DNA of 64,000 nucleotides, from positions 124,001 through 188,000 of the forward strand of contig JAEZQY010000041.1 of the NCBI GenBank assembly GCA_023441055.1, read 5' to 3'. The notes below the pieces were generated by a model, which worked only from the letters and a program-made list of their open reading frames with translations, did no database searches and was not told where the DNA came from. Of this stretch, positions 26,578-34,798 are shown in pieces (positions within the stretch are counted from its first letter, which is position 1; each line of letters starts with the position of its first letter). The position numbers were made by a program, and so were the translations under genes. The DNA comes from Bacillota bacterium (GTDB lineage Bacteria > Bacillota > Bacilli > Paenibacillales > UBA4045).

Positions 26578-27690
26578 TCAGTCCTGCATCTCCTCGACGT
26601 AATCATCCAGGATCCGGTTAAACACATTAGGCAGCGTGTAATTCGAGCGGTCAGACGGATCAATCCAAGCGAATTCCGAGCTTGCTGGACTATCGATCCC
26701 GCTATACTTAATCTCGCCCATGCATCGATACACACGCATCCACCAACGGATATGACTGAAGATGTGGTCGATATCCATATAGGCCGCTACAGGCTTCACA
26801 GCAAGTCCTTCCTCTTGCAGCAATTGATCCGTCAGACTAGCGTCTGATTCATGAAGCGAACCGCTCGCCAGCAGCACATGAGGCAGCTCCCACATACCAG
26901 CTAGCAGCCCTTTGGCGGCACGCTTACGCAGTAATATTTTACCCTGATTATCGCCCGTTCCCTCTATTAATGCCACCGCTCTATACTCATCGCGAGGCGC
27001 CTTGGCCTTCGTCTTCACCGGCAGCTCCAGCTCCCGGCCCGCCAGCCTGCCCTCACAGCGCTCCATGACCGGACAGGTCAGACAATGCGGACTCTTCGGC
27101 GTACAGACGAGTGCCCCTAGCTCCATGATCGCCTGATTGAAGTTGCCGGCCTCTCCCTCAGGAATCAGCTGACGCACAAGCTTCTCCAGCTTCACTCTTG
27201 TAGCGGGCTTCGCAATATCATCGTCGAGGAGGAATACGCGGGACAACACACGCATCACATTCCCATCAACAGCCGGCTCCGGACGATTATACGCGATACT
27301 GAGGATCGCGCCTGCAGTGTAAGGCCCTACGCCGCGCAGAGTGGCGATCTCTTCCGGATCATTGGGGACGACTCCCCCATAGAGCTCAGCTACCTCGCGA
27401 ACAGCGGTCTGCAAATTCCGCGCACGTGAGTAATAGCCTAGACCCTCCCAAGCCTTGAGCACCTCTTCCTCCGGTGCGGCCGCCAGCGCGTCTATAGTCG
27501 GAAATTTGGACATGAAGCGTTCATAGTAAGGAATAACGGTATCCACTCGCGTCTGCTGCAGCATAATTTCGGATACCCACACACGGTAAGGGTCCTTATT
27601 CTCACGCCAGGGGAGATCCCGCTTAGCCTTCTCGAACCATGTTAGCAATTGACTGCTGAAGTAGTGGTGTAATGTTATGTTATGCTGCAT
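26578..27690 (-). CDS. mutY: Adenine DNA glycosylase
   Basis: Removes adenine mispaired with 8-oxoguanine. The 370-residue protein has the helix-hairpin-helix glycosylase fold with catalytic Glu41 (VSEIMLQQTRV) and Asp142 (VDGNVMRVLSR), the 4Fe-4S ligands Cys196, 203, 206 and 212 (CX6CX2CX5C), and a C-terminal NUDIX-like domain that reads 8-oxoG. The start at 27690 follows GGAGGATCATT; the upstream extension of the frame lacks a site. Stand-alone gene, divergent from the cytochrome gene. Confidence 0.96.
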   Translation of the reverse strand: MQHNITLHHYFSSQLLTWFEKAKRDLPWRENKDPYRVWVSEIMLQQTRVDTVIPYYERFMSKFPTIDALAAAPEEEVLKAWEGLGYYSRARNLQTAVREVAELYGGVVPNDPEEIATLRGVGPYTAGAILSIAYNRPEPAVDGNVMRVLSRVFLLDDDIAKPATRVKLEKLVRQLIPEGEAGNFNQAIMELGALVCTPKSPHCLTCPVMERCEGRLAGRELELPVKTKAKAPRDEYRAVALIEGTGDNQGKILLRKRAAKGLLAGMWELPHVLLASGSLHESDASLTDQLLQEEGLAVKPVAAYMDIDHIFSHIRWWMRVYRCMGEIKYSGIDSPASSEFAWIDPSDRSNYTLPNVFNRILDDYVEEMQD

Positions 27691-27949
27691 AATGATCCTC
27701 CGAATGATGTATGCTATAGGTAAATCAATTGCATAACTACGCAAATCCTCTTATAAAGCAGCTATGACATTGATTCAGGTATGAACGTTTGGTGAACTTG
27801 GTAAAATTTATTACATCGCGATTAAAAAGTGTGTTATAACTCATAGTGAGACTGTTAGTTCTTGTGCATCCTATATGGTAGGTTGATTCACGACATGTTC
27901 AGTGTGAGTTAAGCTACAGCACCAATCACTATATGAAGGGGTGGTCAGA

Positions 27950-28285
27950 ATGAAGAACAGCAAGTGGATCTTATTAGCGCTTGGGCTGGCGATCATGCTG
28001 GTGCTAGCTGGCTGTGGAGGCGGCAATACTGCCGATAACAGCAAGGGAGGCGACGGCGGAACCGTAGCTGCCGCTGACGCAGAGAAGCTGTATAAGGCGA
28101 ATTGCGTAAGCTGCCATGGCGCTGACCTGAAGGGGCAGAACTTGGACACCGTAGGTGGCAGATTGAGCGGCGATGCGATCGAAGAGAAGATTCGCAAGGG
28201 CGGCGGCGGTATGATCGCCTTCGAAAAGCGCTTAAGCGATGAAGAAATCACTGCATTAACGGACTGGCTCGTTGAGAAGAAGTAG
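27950..28285 (+). CDS. Lipoprotein cytochrome c (CccB-like)
   Basis: A small membrane-anchored c-type cytochrome of 111 residues that carries electrons on the outer face of the membrane. The lipobox LAGC gives a lipidated Cys22, followed by a Gly/Asp-rich linker. Haem attachment is CVSCH (52-56) and Met88 in GGGGMIAFEKRL is the likely sixth ligand. This is the layout of cytochrome c-551 of Bacillus. Start chosen at ATG 27950 after GGGGTGG. Confidence 0.92.
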   Translation: MKNSKWILLALGLAIMLVLAGCGGGNTADNSKGGDGGTVAAADAEKLYKANCVSCHGADLKGQNLDTVGGRLSGDAIEEKIRKGGGGMIAFEKRLSDEEITALTDWLVEKK

Positions 28286-28312
28286 TCACGTTAATCCTTA
28301 ATAAGTTAAGCG

Positions 28313-28345
28313 AAGAGACCGGGCAACCGGTCTCTTATTCTTATA
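28313..28345 (+). terminator. Terminator of the cytochrome gene
   Basis: Perfect AAGAGACCGG/CCGGTCTCTT stem with a GCAA tetraloop, then ATTCTTAT. It overlaps the 3' end of the convergent acpS gene. Confidence 0.88.
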
Positions 28346-28739
28346 TTCGCATATCCGCTAATTCCCATATCGCAACTGCCACTGCCGAGAGACGGCCATG
28401 CGTAATGCTTACATGAATCCGATCCAGCTCGGTCAAGCTAAGCTGCTGTCTAGCAATCGAGGAGATCAGACACTCTGGCTTTCCCTGCACATTCGGTATA
28501 ATCTCTATGTCTTGAAACCCCAGCTTAGCGCCTATTCCACACCCTAGCGCCTTAGCGACAGCCTCCTTGGCCGCGAATCGGCCAGCCGCGAATTCGATGC
28601 GGCGATAAGGGTGCGCGGATAGACGCTCCAGTTCGCGTTCTGTCAACACACGTTGTACGAAGCGCTGACCCGCAGCTGACTTCAGAATATGATCGATGCG
28701 TTCCAGCTCTACAATATCATTCCCGATCCCCTTGATCAT
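28341..28739 (-). CDS. acpS: Holo-[acyl-carrier-protein] synthase
   Basis: Transfers 4'-phosphopantetheine from CoA to acyl carrier protein. The 132-residue length is normal. Motifs: GIGNDIVELERI with the metal-binding Asp8, and RFAAKEAVAKALGCGIG near 52-68 with the second acidic ligand. ATG at 28739 follows GGGAGACAGG; a longer frame to 28793 would be read from the palindromic element lying upstream and is not believed. Confidence 0.94.
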   Translation of the reverse strand: MIKGIGNDIVELERIDHILKSAAGQRFVQRVLTERELERLSAHPYRRIEFAAGRFAAKEAVAKALGCGIGAKLGFQDIEIIPNVQGKPECLISSIARQQLSLTELDRIHVSITHGRLSAVAVAIWELADMRI

Positions 28740-28753
28740 GCCTGTCTCCCATT

Positions 28754-28856
28754 CATGGCTCGTTACGGGATTACTTCCCGCTTTGGTCGACAACCTGTCA
28801 ACACTTTACTGACGGTTGTCGGCCATTTAGCGGAAGTTATTCCGTGACGATGCATT
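28754..28856. repeat. Long palindromic element, copy 2
   Basis: CGTTACGGGATTACTTCCCG and CTTTGGTCGACAACC pair with GGTTGTCGGCC, ATTTAGCGG and AAGTTATTCCGTGACG as an imperfect hairpin of about 35 bp. Same family as the elements at 11578 and 49211. Confidence 0.8.
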
Positions 28857-28858
28857 AT

Positions 28859-28892
28859 GGCTCGTTACGGGAAGTAATCCTGTAACGATGCC
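28859..28892. repeat. Short palindromic element, copy 3, abutting the map stop codon
   Basis: GGCTCGTTACGGGA pairs with TCCTGTAACGATGCC across AGTAA. It looks like the outer arms of the longer element joined directly, as expected for an internal deletion. Confidence 0.7.
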
Positions 28893-29639
28893 TTATTGCT
28901 CAGTTAGAATAATCGGACCGTCCGCTGTAATCGCAATCGTATGCTCATATTGTGCCGATAAGGAACCGTCCGCTGTACGAGCTGTCCAGCCGTCATCATC
29001 GATTGTCATCTGATAACGTCCAGCATTAATCATCGGCTCAATGGTGAGCACCATACCTTCCTTGAGCCGGAAGCCCTTGCCTGCCTTACCGTAATGCGGA
29101 ACCTGCGGCTCCTCATGCAGCTCCCTGCCAATGCCGTGTCCGACCAAGTCGCGCACGACCGAGAATCCGTTGCTCTCTGCATGCTCTTGCAGCGCGCTCA
29201 TCAGATCGCCTAGGCGATTGCCCGGCCGAGCTAGTCCAATCGCGATATCAAGGCATTCCTTTGTCACGCGCATCAGTTTTTCGGCAGCGGGCGACACTTC
29301 TCCCACCGCATAGCACCAGCACGAATCACCCATCCATCCATTATAGAGCGCAACGGTATCCACCTTCACAATATCGCCTTCCTTAAGCGGCTTATGATTG
29401 GGGAAGCCATGCGCGATTACATCATTAACCGATGTGCAGGTTGCGTAGGGATAGCCCTTGTATCCGATTGTATATGGCGTTGCTCCTCTATCCTTCATGA
29501 TGCGAATGAATAGCTCTTCAATTTCCATGGTGGTTACGCCTGGGCGAATCATCTTCTTGACCTCGCGGTGACAGTCCGCCACAATCTGGCAGGACTTGCG
29601 AATCTCCTCAATCTCATCCATTGTCTTCAGTATCAGCAT
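28893..29639 (-). CDS. map: Methionine aminopeptidase type I
   Basis: Removes the initiator methionine from nascent proteins. The 248 residues cover the complete pita-bread fold with five metal ligands: two Asp in VKVDTVALYNGWMGDSCW, His in GHGIGRELHEEP, Glu in LTIEPMINAG and Glu in YEHTIAIT. ATG at 29639 has GAGGTGG eight bases upstream. It lies alone between nadE and acpS on the same strand. Confidence 0.95.
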   Translation of the reverse strand: MLILKTMDEIEEIRKSCQIVADCHREVKKMIRPGVTTMEIEELFIRIMKDRGATPYTIGYKGYPYATCTSVNDVIAHGFPNHKPLKEGDIVKVDTVALYNGWMGDSCWCYAVGEVSPAAEKLMRVTKECLDIAIGLARPGNRLGDLMSALQEHAESNGFSVVRDLVGHGIGRELHEEPQVPHYGKAGKGFRLKEGMVLTIEPMINAGRYQMTIDDDGWTARTADGSLSAQYEHTIAITADGPIILTEQ

Positions 29640-29736
29640 AGCTCCATCCACCTCGTGAATAAACATTGTGACTAACCTCGTGATTTATTCGCAGCCGCCT
29701 TAAGCGTGTCCACCTCTTTCCACTTCCTCGTATGCT

Positions 29737-30546
29737 CTATATGCCTGGGATTGATGAGCGCTTGTGCTCCGTGCGGGCGTATTGCTGCTCCAGCTTCTCC
29801 TGAACCTTCGGATCAATAGACTTGCCCTCCAAGTAATCGCTGTTGTCCTCGTAACTGATGCCCAATTCACCCTCATCCGTCTGTCCCGGCCACAGTCCAG
29901 CTGTAGGTATCTTATTCACAACCTGATCCGGGATGCCGAGCGCAGCGCCCAATTGTCTAACCTGACGCTTATTCAGCGAGCTGAGCGGCGTCAGGTCGAC
30001 CGCGCCGTCTCCCCACTTCGTATAGAAGCCTGTGATCGCTTCGGAGGCGTGATCCGTTCCGACCACGAGCAGGTTCAGGTCGAAGGAGAGCGCGTACTGC
30101 ACGACCATTCTAGTGCGCGCCTTCACATTACCCTTGCCTCCGCGGCTCAGATGCGTGTGTATGCCGAGGGACTTGAACGCATATTCCGTCTCGAGTGCAA
30201 TCTCGTTGACCGCATCCTCGATATTCGTCTCAACCGTCTTGGTCAAGCCAATGGCCCGCGCGACCGCATAGCTGTCCTCGATATCCTCTTGCTCACCATA
30301 TGGCTGGAATACGCCGAGCGTCTGGTACTCCTTGCCCTGCTCCGCTGTCAGTTCATCCGTTGCCCGCTTCGAGAGCGCAGCGGCAACAGCACTGTCAATT
30401 CCTCCGCTGATCGCAATGAGCAGACCTCTGGCATGTGCGCTAAGCACAACCGTCTTGAGGAAATCCACCCTCTTGCGAATCTCTTCATTAACATCAATAA
30501 CCGGCTTCACACCGAGTCTTGCGATAATTTCCTGCTGCTTGGACAT
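29737..30546 (-). CDS. nadE: NAD synthetase, ammonia-dependent
   Basis: Makes NAD from deamido-NAD, ATP and ammonia, the last step of NAD synthesis. 269 residues, with no glutaminase domain. The ATP pyrophosphatase loop is SGGIDSAVAAAL (about 47-58); GVFQPYGEQEDIEDSYAVA, VVGTDHASEAITGFYTKWGDGAVDLTPL and ELGISYEDNSDYLEG are standard. AGGAGGCTGATGG stands before the start. Confidence 0.96.
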   Translation of the reverse strand: MSKQQEIIARLGVKPVIDVNEEIRKRVDFLKTVVLSAHARGLLIAISGGIDSAVAAALSKRATDELTAEQGKEYQTLGVFQPYGEQEDIEDSYAVARAIGLTKTVETNIEDAVNEIALETEYAFKSLGIHTHLSRGGKGNVKARTRMVVQYALSFDLNLLVVGTDHASEAITGFYTKWGDGAVDLTPLSSLNKRQVRQLGAALGIPDQVVNKIPTAGLWPGQTDEGELGISYEDNSDYLEGKSIDPKVQEKLEQQYARTEHKRSSIPGI

Positions 30547-30671
30547 CCTCCATCAGCCTCCTTGTCCGGATGATCTTCCGCATCCTAACACCAACTAATA
30601 TTAGTATAAACTTTCACCGGAATAGATCAAGTTCATCTCAGGATCACACCGGGAATGACAGGGGCTCTGCT

Positions 30672-30860
30672 GAAATGTAATTTTACATCTAAGACCATTG
30701 TTCTCCTGGTTACTGATACTTTTACGTGTATTTCTGCAGGTAAACCGGCTAATTGCGCAGATTTCCGAATGAAATCATCGGTCTAAATGCAGATTTGCAG
30801 GTCAGAACTGCCATAAGTGCACATAGGCTCCAAGTTGATGTAGATTTGCAGGTCAGTTCA
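30672..30860 (+). repeat. TGCAG dyad array, locus 2 (51-61-51 spacing)
   Basis: Dyads TGTAATTTTACA, TGTATTTCTGCAG, TGCAGATTTGCAG and TGTAGATTTGCAG. Their right halves start at 30684, 30735, 30796 and 30847, giving 51, 61 and 51 bases, the same as locus 1. The intervening DNA is different. The remaining part of the 30547-31003 gap shows only a terminator. Confidence 0.85.
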
Positions 30861-30946
30861 AGATGTGTGTCCATCCACATCCACCGGTTGCCTTTACTAC
30901 AAGCAGATGCAGATCACTATTCAACCTGCCCTTCGCGCAGCATACT

Positions 30947-30986
30947 AAGAAACCCCCGTCCAGGAAGCATCTCCTGCGGGGGTTCT
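30947..30986 (-). terminator. Terminator of the bacilliredoxin gene
   Basis: AACCCCCG (30951-30958) pairs with CGGGGGTT (30977-30984), with a second inner CAGGA/TCCTG pair; on the minus strand TTTCTTAG follows. Confidence 0.82.
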
Positions 30987-31003
30987 CAATAGTCTAGATG
31001 GCC

Positions 31004-31438
31004 TTATTGGCAAAATTCATTGAACGCTGCAGTTAGCTCTGCCGCTATCTCATCGGCTGTACGATCCTCAATCTGATGGCGTTGAATGAAGTGGACGAGT
31101 TCGCCGTCCTTCATTAGCGCAATCGATGGGGACGATGGCGGATACGGAGCCAGATACTCACGCGCCTTGGCAGTAGCTTCCTTATCTTGTCCTGCGAATA
31201 CGGTGTATAGGTTATTCGGAACTGCCTCATTCTGCAGCGCCTTGGCTACTGCGGGGCGAGCATTACCTGCTGCGCAGCCGCATACAGAGTTGATCACGAG
31301 CAGCGCAGTACCCTTCGCGTCCGGCAGGCTCTGGTCTACCTCTTCCGGCGTCCGCAGCTCCGTAACACCAATCCGCGTCAATTCGTCTCTCATCGGCTGA
31401 ATCACATCAGCCATATACATTTCGAATGACATCGACAT
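31004..31438 (-). CDS. Bacilliredoxin, BrxA/BrxB family
   Basis: A 144-residue thioredoxin-fold protein that removes bacillithiol from mixed disulfides in bacilli. The signature CGC motif is at 53-55 (NSVCGCAAGNARPA), and the C-terminal part has YPPSSPSIALMKDGELVHFIQRH. The start at 31438 follows AGGAGGAATATAAC. Which of the two paralogues (YphP or YqiW type) it corresponds to cannot be decided here. Confidence 0.93.
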   Translation of the reverse strand: MSMSFEMYMADVIQPMRDELTRIGVTELRTPEEVDQSLPDAKGTALLVINSVCGCAAGNARPAVAKALQNEAVPNNLYTVFAGQDKEATAKAREYLAPYPPSSPSIALMKDGELVHFIQRHQIEDRTADEIAAELTAAFNEFCQ

Positions 31439-31553
31439 GTTATATTCCTCCTGATCACTGATCATGTAATTTAGAATTTCTCTAATTCTATATTACACCG
31501 CAGATCGCGAGGATTGCAATGACGATCGCGCTGATCCAGCATTTTATCGCCTA

Positions 31554-31997
31554 CTAGGGATTGTTCGTGGGATTGTGCTCAGGATCTTCGTCCGGATTCG
31601 CTTCTGCCGCTGTGTCTGCTTGCTCGCCGTTGAAGGTCTCATAAGCGACATCCTGCTCCGGGTGGAAGAAGATCCCTCCCTGCGGTATAATTCCCCGCTC
31701 GAAGTAATCCTTATTCTCCGCCGAATGGAATCCAATGTCCTTATACGGATGCACCCACTCGTCGCCGGCCATAATCGCCGGGTCCGTCTCCGTGCTCCAC
31801 TCTTCCAGCGGTGAATGCTCTGAGGCATACTCATGGTCGCCGATCAGAACCCCGTGTTGATTCACGAACGGCTCACGCGGCCCTCGTCCTTCTTCGAACT
31901 CAGGCAGGAACTCAATCTCGAACGGATCCAGCTCGGAGGATGCTTTGGAAGTCAGTTCTGGTGCCTTCCCGGATTTCCGATCATCTCGACTCGTCAT
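31554..31997 (-). CDS. Conserved hypothetical acidic protein (possibly DUF3905)
   Basis: A 147-residue soluble, acidic protein with no signal peptide or membrane segment. The central part (about 22-110) looks structured: SELDPFEIEFLPEFEEGRGP, REPFVNQHGVLIGDHEYASE and DPAIMAGDEWVHPYKDIGFH. The last 25 residues are low-complexity Asp/Glu/Asn/Pro. I recall this pattern from proteins labelled DUF3905 in bacilli, but could not check it. Function unknown. Third gene of an operon with the 43-residue protein and the Lgt-like gene; GAGGAGAGG ribosome site. Confidence 0.75.
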   Translation of the reverse strand: MTSRDDRKSGKAPELTSKASSELDPFEIEFLPEFEEGRGPREPFVNQHGVLIGDHEYASEHSPLEEWSTETDPAIMAGDEWVHPYKDIGFHSAENKDYFERGIIPQGGIFFHPEQDVAYETFNGEQADTAAEANPDEDPEHNPTNNP

Positions 31998-32009
31998 GAT
32001 GACCTCTCC

Positions 32010-32141
32010 TCAGTCCGCAGGACGATTAGGACCGTCCATCTTCTTATCATATTGCGCGGATGTCGGATCGGTACCCGCCCGCTTATTCTTCTTGTTAGCC
32101 CTCTTTTGCTTTTGCGCTTCCTGTGAATCGTGATTGCTCAT
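32010..32141 (-). CDS. 43-residue basic protein, coupled to the Lgt-like gene
   Basis: A very small gene starting within an ATGA overlap with the stop of the upstream Lgt-like gene, with AAGGAG about 11 bases before the ATG. The product begins MSNHDSQEAQKQKRANKKNK, is rich in Lys, Gln and Asn, and is probably unstructured. The four-base overlap and the ribosome site of the following gene 13 bases after its stop fit a real three-gene operon. No family recognised. Confidence 0.6.
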   Translation of the reverse strand: MSNHDSQEAQKQKRANKKNKRAGTDPTSAQYDKKMDGPNRPAD

Positions 32142-32881
32142 CGGCTATCCAGCTCCTTCTTACGAGTGTCATCCCATAGTATGTACAGTCTGGGAAGAAT
32201 TAACCCGATCACACACAGCAAGAGCATCAGCCATTGCCGCACCGTTAGCAGCATAGCAGCAGACTCTCCGGTCATCACAAGCGAGATCGCGATCAGCCCC
32301 CCGCCGCCAACCAGGCAGAACAGCTCTCCGGCGCGGCCGGGGCCTGGCCAGATACGACGAATCGCGAAGATGAGCAGGATCGATATGGCAAGCAGCAGCT
32401 CATAGATATGGATGGGGTGATAGCGATATGCAGGATCGCTCAGTGTGATCCCCCAAGGCAAATCCGTTAACGATCCATAACGAGCACCGCCGATTAGGGC
32501 CCGGACAGCAAGTAAGATGGCAGCGCCATAGCCCAAGGCATCCATGATCAGCCGCAGCGGGAGCTGTGATCGGAAGCCTCGGATGAACAGGTACAAGGTC
32601 GCTGCTGCAGCGCCGATGAGTATCGCATACAGGCCGCCTTGCATAAGCAACCCCTTCAGTGGTGATCGCCAAATCATCGCTGGCTGCAGCACATATGGTG
32701 CCAGCTTCCATCCGAGGAACCCGATCACCATCGTATTGAAGATCAAATCCATCAGCGAGGATGATCGCCATTCGGTTCGTCGAATGACAAGAGCAACCGC
32801 CGCATAGGCAGCAACTGCCGCAATAATGCCCGATAGTAAGCTCCAATTCACATAGAATGGACCGATCTGAACTGTCTCCAT
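32138..32881 (-). CDS. Lgt-like membrane protein, degenerate paralogue
   Basis: An integral membrane protein of about 247 residues with seven hydrophobic segments. The overall pattern follows prolipoprotein diacylglyceryl transferase: IGPFYVNWSLL near the N-terminus, YGSLTDLPWGI in the middle and YHPIHIYELLL after it, like the HPxxLYE box. The Lgt His-Gly-Gly motif is replaced (LLMQGGLYA) and the GRxGNFxN signature is missing (ALIGGARYG). It is thus unlikely to be the cell's lipoprotein-modifying Lgt. Start chosen at ATG 32881, with a GAGAGGCGG site. Confidence 0.7.
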   Translation of the reverse strand: METVQIGPFYVNWSLLSGIIAAVAAYAAVALVIRRTEWRSSSLMDLIFNTMVIGFLGWKLAPYVLQPAMIWRSPLKGLLMQGGLYAILIGAAAATLYLFIRGFRSQLPLRLIMDALGYGAAILLAVRALIGGARYGSLTDLPWGITLSDPAYRYHPIHIYELLLAISILLIFAIRRIWPGPGRAGELFCLVGGGGLIAISLVMTGESAAMLLTVRQWLMLLLCVIGLILPRLYILWDDTRKKELDSR

Positions 32882-32954
32882 CTGGATGACCGCCTCTCTT
32901 CCGTATGCTATGATAGCTTCAATACTTATTCTAACGGATTTGGAGCGCGATCGC

Positions 32955-34271
32955 ATGAGTTATGACGTAATCGTAATCGGCGGAGGCTCGGCCGGCTTAA
33001 TGGCGAGTATTGCCGCCAGCGCTGGCGGTGCCAAAACGCTGCTGATCGACAAGGGAGACAAGCTGGGCAGAAAGCTCGGCATATCAGGCGGCGGCCGCTG
33101 CAATGTAACCAATAATAAGGAGCTTGACGAGCTCATTCAGCATATTCCGGGCAATGGCCGGTTCCTGTACAGCGCGATGAGCAGCTACAATAATACGAGC
33201 ATCATTCAGTTTTTCGAGGGACTGGGCATTAAGCTCAAGGAAGAGGATAATGGGCGTATGTTCCCTGTCAGCGACAAGGCCAAGACCGTAGTCGATGCGC
33301 TCATCAATCAGGTGCGTACGCAAGGTGTGGATATCCTCGTCAACAGTCCGGTCCAACAAGTACTCTATGAGAAGGGGCGTGTGCGCGGGGTCAAGCTGAA
33401 GTCGGGACAGAGCCACCGCAGCCGCAGCGTCATTGTCGCTACAGGCGGCAAATCCGTCCCCTATACAGGCAGTGAAGGCGACGGCTATCCATGGGCGGTT
33501 GAAGCGGGACATACGATCACTGAGCTGTTCCCAACTGAGGTGCCGCTTACATCCAATGAACCGTTTATTCGCAATCGAGAGCTGCAGGGGTTGTCGCTGC
33601 GCGATGTTAATTTGACCGTGTGGAATGCGAAGAGCAAGAAGCTCGTTTCGCATCGAGGCGATATGCTCTTCACGCATTTCGGTCTATCAGGCCCAGCGGC
33701 CCTGCGCTGCAGCAGCTTCGTGGTCAAGGGGCTGAAGCAAGCCAGAGAGAAGCAAGTCAAGGAGAAGCAGGCGCAATTACACCAGTCTGATCCGATCAGC
33801 ATCACGCTGACCATCGACCTGTTCCCGGACCTAGCTGAGGATGCGCTGCACGCGCAGATGACGGAGCTGGTGCGAACAGATGCGAAGAAGGCCGTGAAGA
33901 ATGTCCTGCGACCACTGCTGCCAGAGCGGATGATCCCGCTGGTGCTGCGCTTGGTGGACATTGCCGAGGACACCGTATACGCGAATCTTCCCAAGCAGCC
34001 TTGGCTCGACCTAGCGCGCATGCTCAAAGCATTCCCAGTGCGCGTGAACGGAACGCTCTCCATCGAAGAAGCCTTCGTAACTGGTGGCGGCGTCAACCTC
34101 AAGGAGATTGACCCGCGCACGATGCAATCGAAGCTGATGCCTGGCCTATTCTTCTGCGGCGAGGTGCTTGACATTCACGGCTATACCGGCGGCTACAATA
34201 TCACTGCCGCCTTCGTCACTGGCCACACAGCAGGAACAGCCGCGGCAGCGCATAGCAAGATGCAAATTTAA
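32955..34271 (+). CDS. HI0933-family NAD(P)/FAD-dependent oxidoreductase
   Basis: A flavoprotein of about 438 residues. The N-terminal Rossmann motif is VIVIGGGSAGLMASIAAS (about 4-21), followed by GRKLGISGGGRCNVTN, and the C-terminal FAD contact is PGLFFCGEVLDIHGYTGGYNITAAFVTG. This is the YtfP/HI0933 family; its substrate is not established. The start at 32955 fits the beginning of the Rossmann strand; GGAG lies upstream. Divergent from the Lgt-like operon. The stop codon TAATG overlaps a frame reading into the repeat array behind it. Confidence 0.9.
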   Translation: MSYDVIVIGGGSAGLMASIAASAGGAKTLLIDKGDKLGRKLGISGGGRCNVTNNKELDELIQHIPGNGRFLYSAMSSYNNTSIIQFFEGLGIKLKEEDNGRMFPVSDKAKTVVDALINQVRTQGVDILVNSPVQQVLYEKGRVRGVKLKSGQSHRSRSVIVATGGKSVPYTGSEGDGYPWAVEAGHTITELFPTEVPLTSNEPFIRNRELQGLSLRDVNLTVWNAKSKKLVSHRGDMLFTHFGLSGPAALRCSSFVVKGLKQAREKQVKEKQAQLHQSDPISITLTIDLFPDLAEDALHAQMTELVRTDAKKAVKNVLRPLLPERMIPLVLRLVDIAEDTVYANLPKQPWLDLARMLKAFPVRVNGTLSIEEAFVTGGGVNLKEIDPRTMQSKLMPGLFFCGEVLDIHGYTGGYNITAAFVTGHTAGTAAAAHSKMQI

Positions 34272-34278
34272 TGCGGCA

Positions 34279-34490
34279 GGACCGGACTATTCGTGCGTGG
34301 CAGGCAAGTTCGGAGCAATTAGTGCGGTGGGACCGGACTACTGGAGCGTGGCAGGCAAATTCGGAGCAGTTAGTGCGGTGGGACCGGATTATTCGTGCGT
34401 GGCAGGCTCGTTCGGAGCAATTAGTGCGGTGGGACCGGACTACTGGAGCGTGGCAGGCAAATTCGGAGCATTTAGTAAGGCGGGACCGGG
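34279..34490 (+). repeat. 51-bp tandem array C, alternating units
   Basis: GGACCGG recurs at 34279, 34330, 34381, 34432 and 34483, exactly 51 bases apart. Units alternate between ...CTATTCGTGCGTGG and ...CTACTGGAGCGTGG, so the true repeat is 102 bp. Because 51 is divisible by three, several frames stay open; one starts with the ATG overlapping the preceding stop codon and would encode 17-residue repeats (WDRTTGAWQANSEQLVR). I regard it as probably non-coding. Confidence 0.93.
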
Positions 34491-34501
34491 CTCAGAAAAA
34501 C

Positions 34502-34690
34502 TGGCTTGCAGCTTCACTTTCCGGCACTGCACGTACCATTTACCTCTCATCGCACCTTGCAGCTTCACTTTCCGACGCTGCACGCGCCATTCACCTCTCA
34601 TCGCACCATGCAGCTTCACTTTCCGGCACTGCACGTACCATTTACCTCTCATCGCACCATGCAGCTTCACTTTCCGACGCAACGGCGAGA
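34502..34690 (+). repeat. 51-bp tandem array D, alternating units
   Basis: CAGCTTCACTTTCC recurs at 34509, 34560, 34611 and 34662, exactly 51 bases apart. The next bases alternate between GGCACTGCACGTACC and GACGCTGCACGCGCC. It directly follows array C but has an unrelated sequence. Degenerate units of the same family are seen at 41515-41640. Confidence 0.93.
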
Positions 34691-34748
34691 ACGCACAATT
34701 CATCCGTGGCAGATAAGTTCGGAGCGTATTAGTAAGGTCCCATCAACA

Positions 34749-34793
34749 CAAAAATAAGCTGATACAGCAGAGCATGTCTGCCACATCAGCTTA
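34749..34793 (-). terminator. Terminator of the cyclophilin gene
   Basis: TAAGCTGAT (34755-34763) pairs with ATCAGCTTA (34785-34793), with an inner GCAGA.../TCTGC pair; TTTTTG follows on the minus strand. Confidence 0.85.
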
Positions 34794-34798
34794 CGCCC

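Noticed and set aside
28740..28793. N-terminal extension of acpS to 28793
   Set aside because: The extra residues are encoded by the palindromic repeat; the family starts at MIKGIGNDIVELERI, which has its own ribosome site.
32138..32881. Calling this gene lgt
   Set aside because: The His-Gly-Gly and GRxGNFxN motifs needed for diacylglyceryl transfer are absent.
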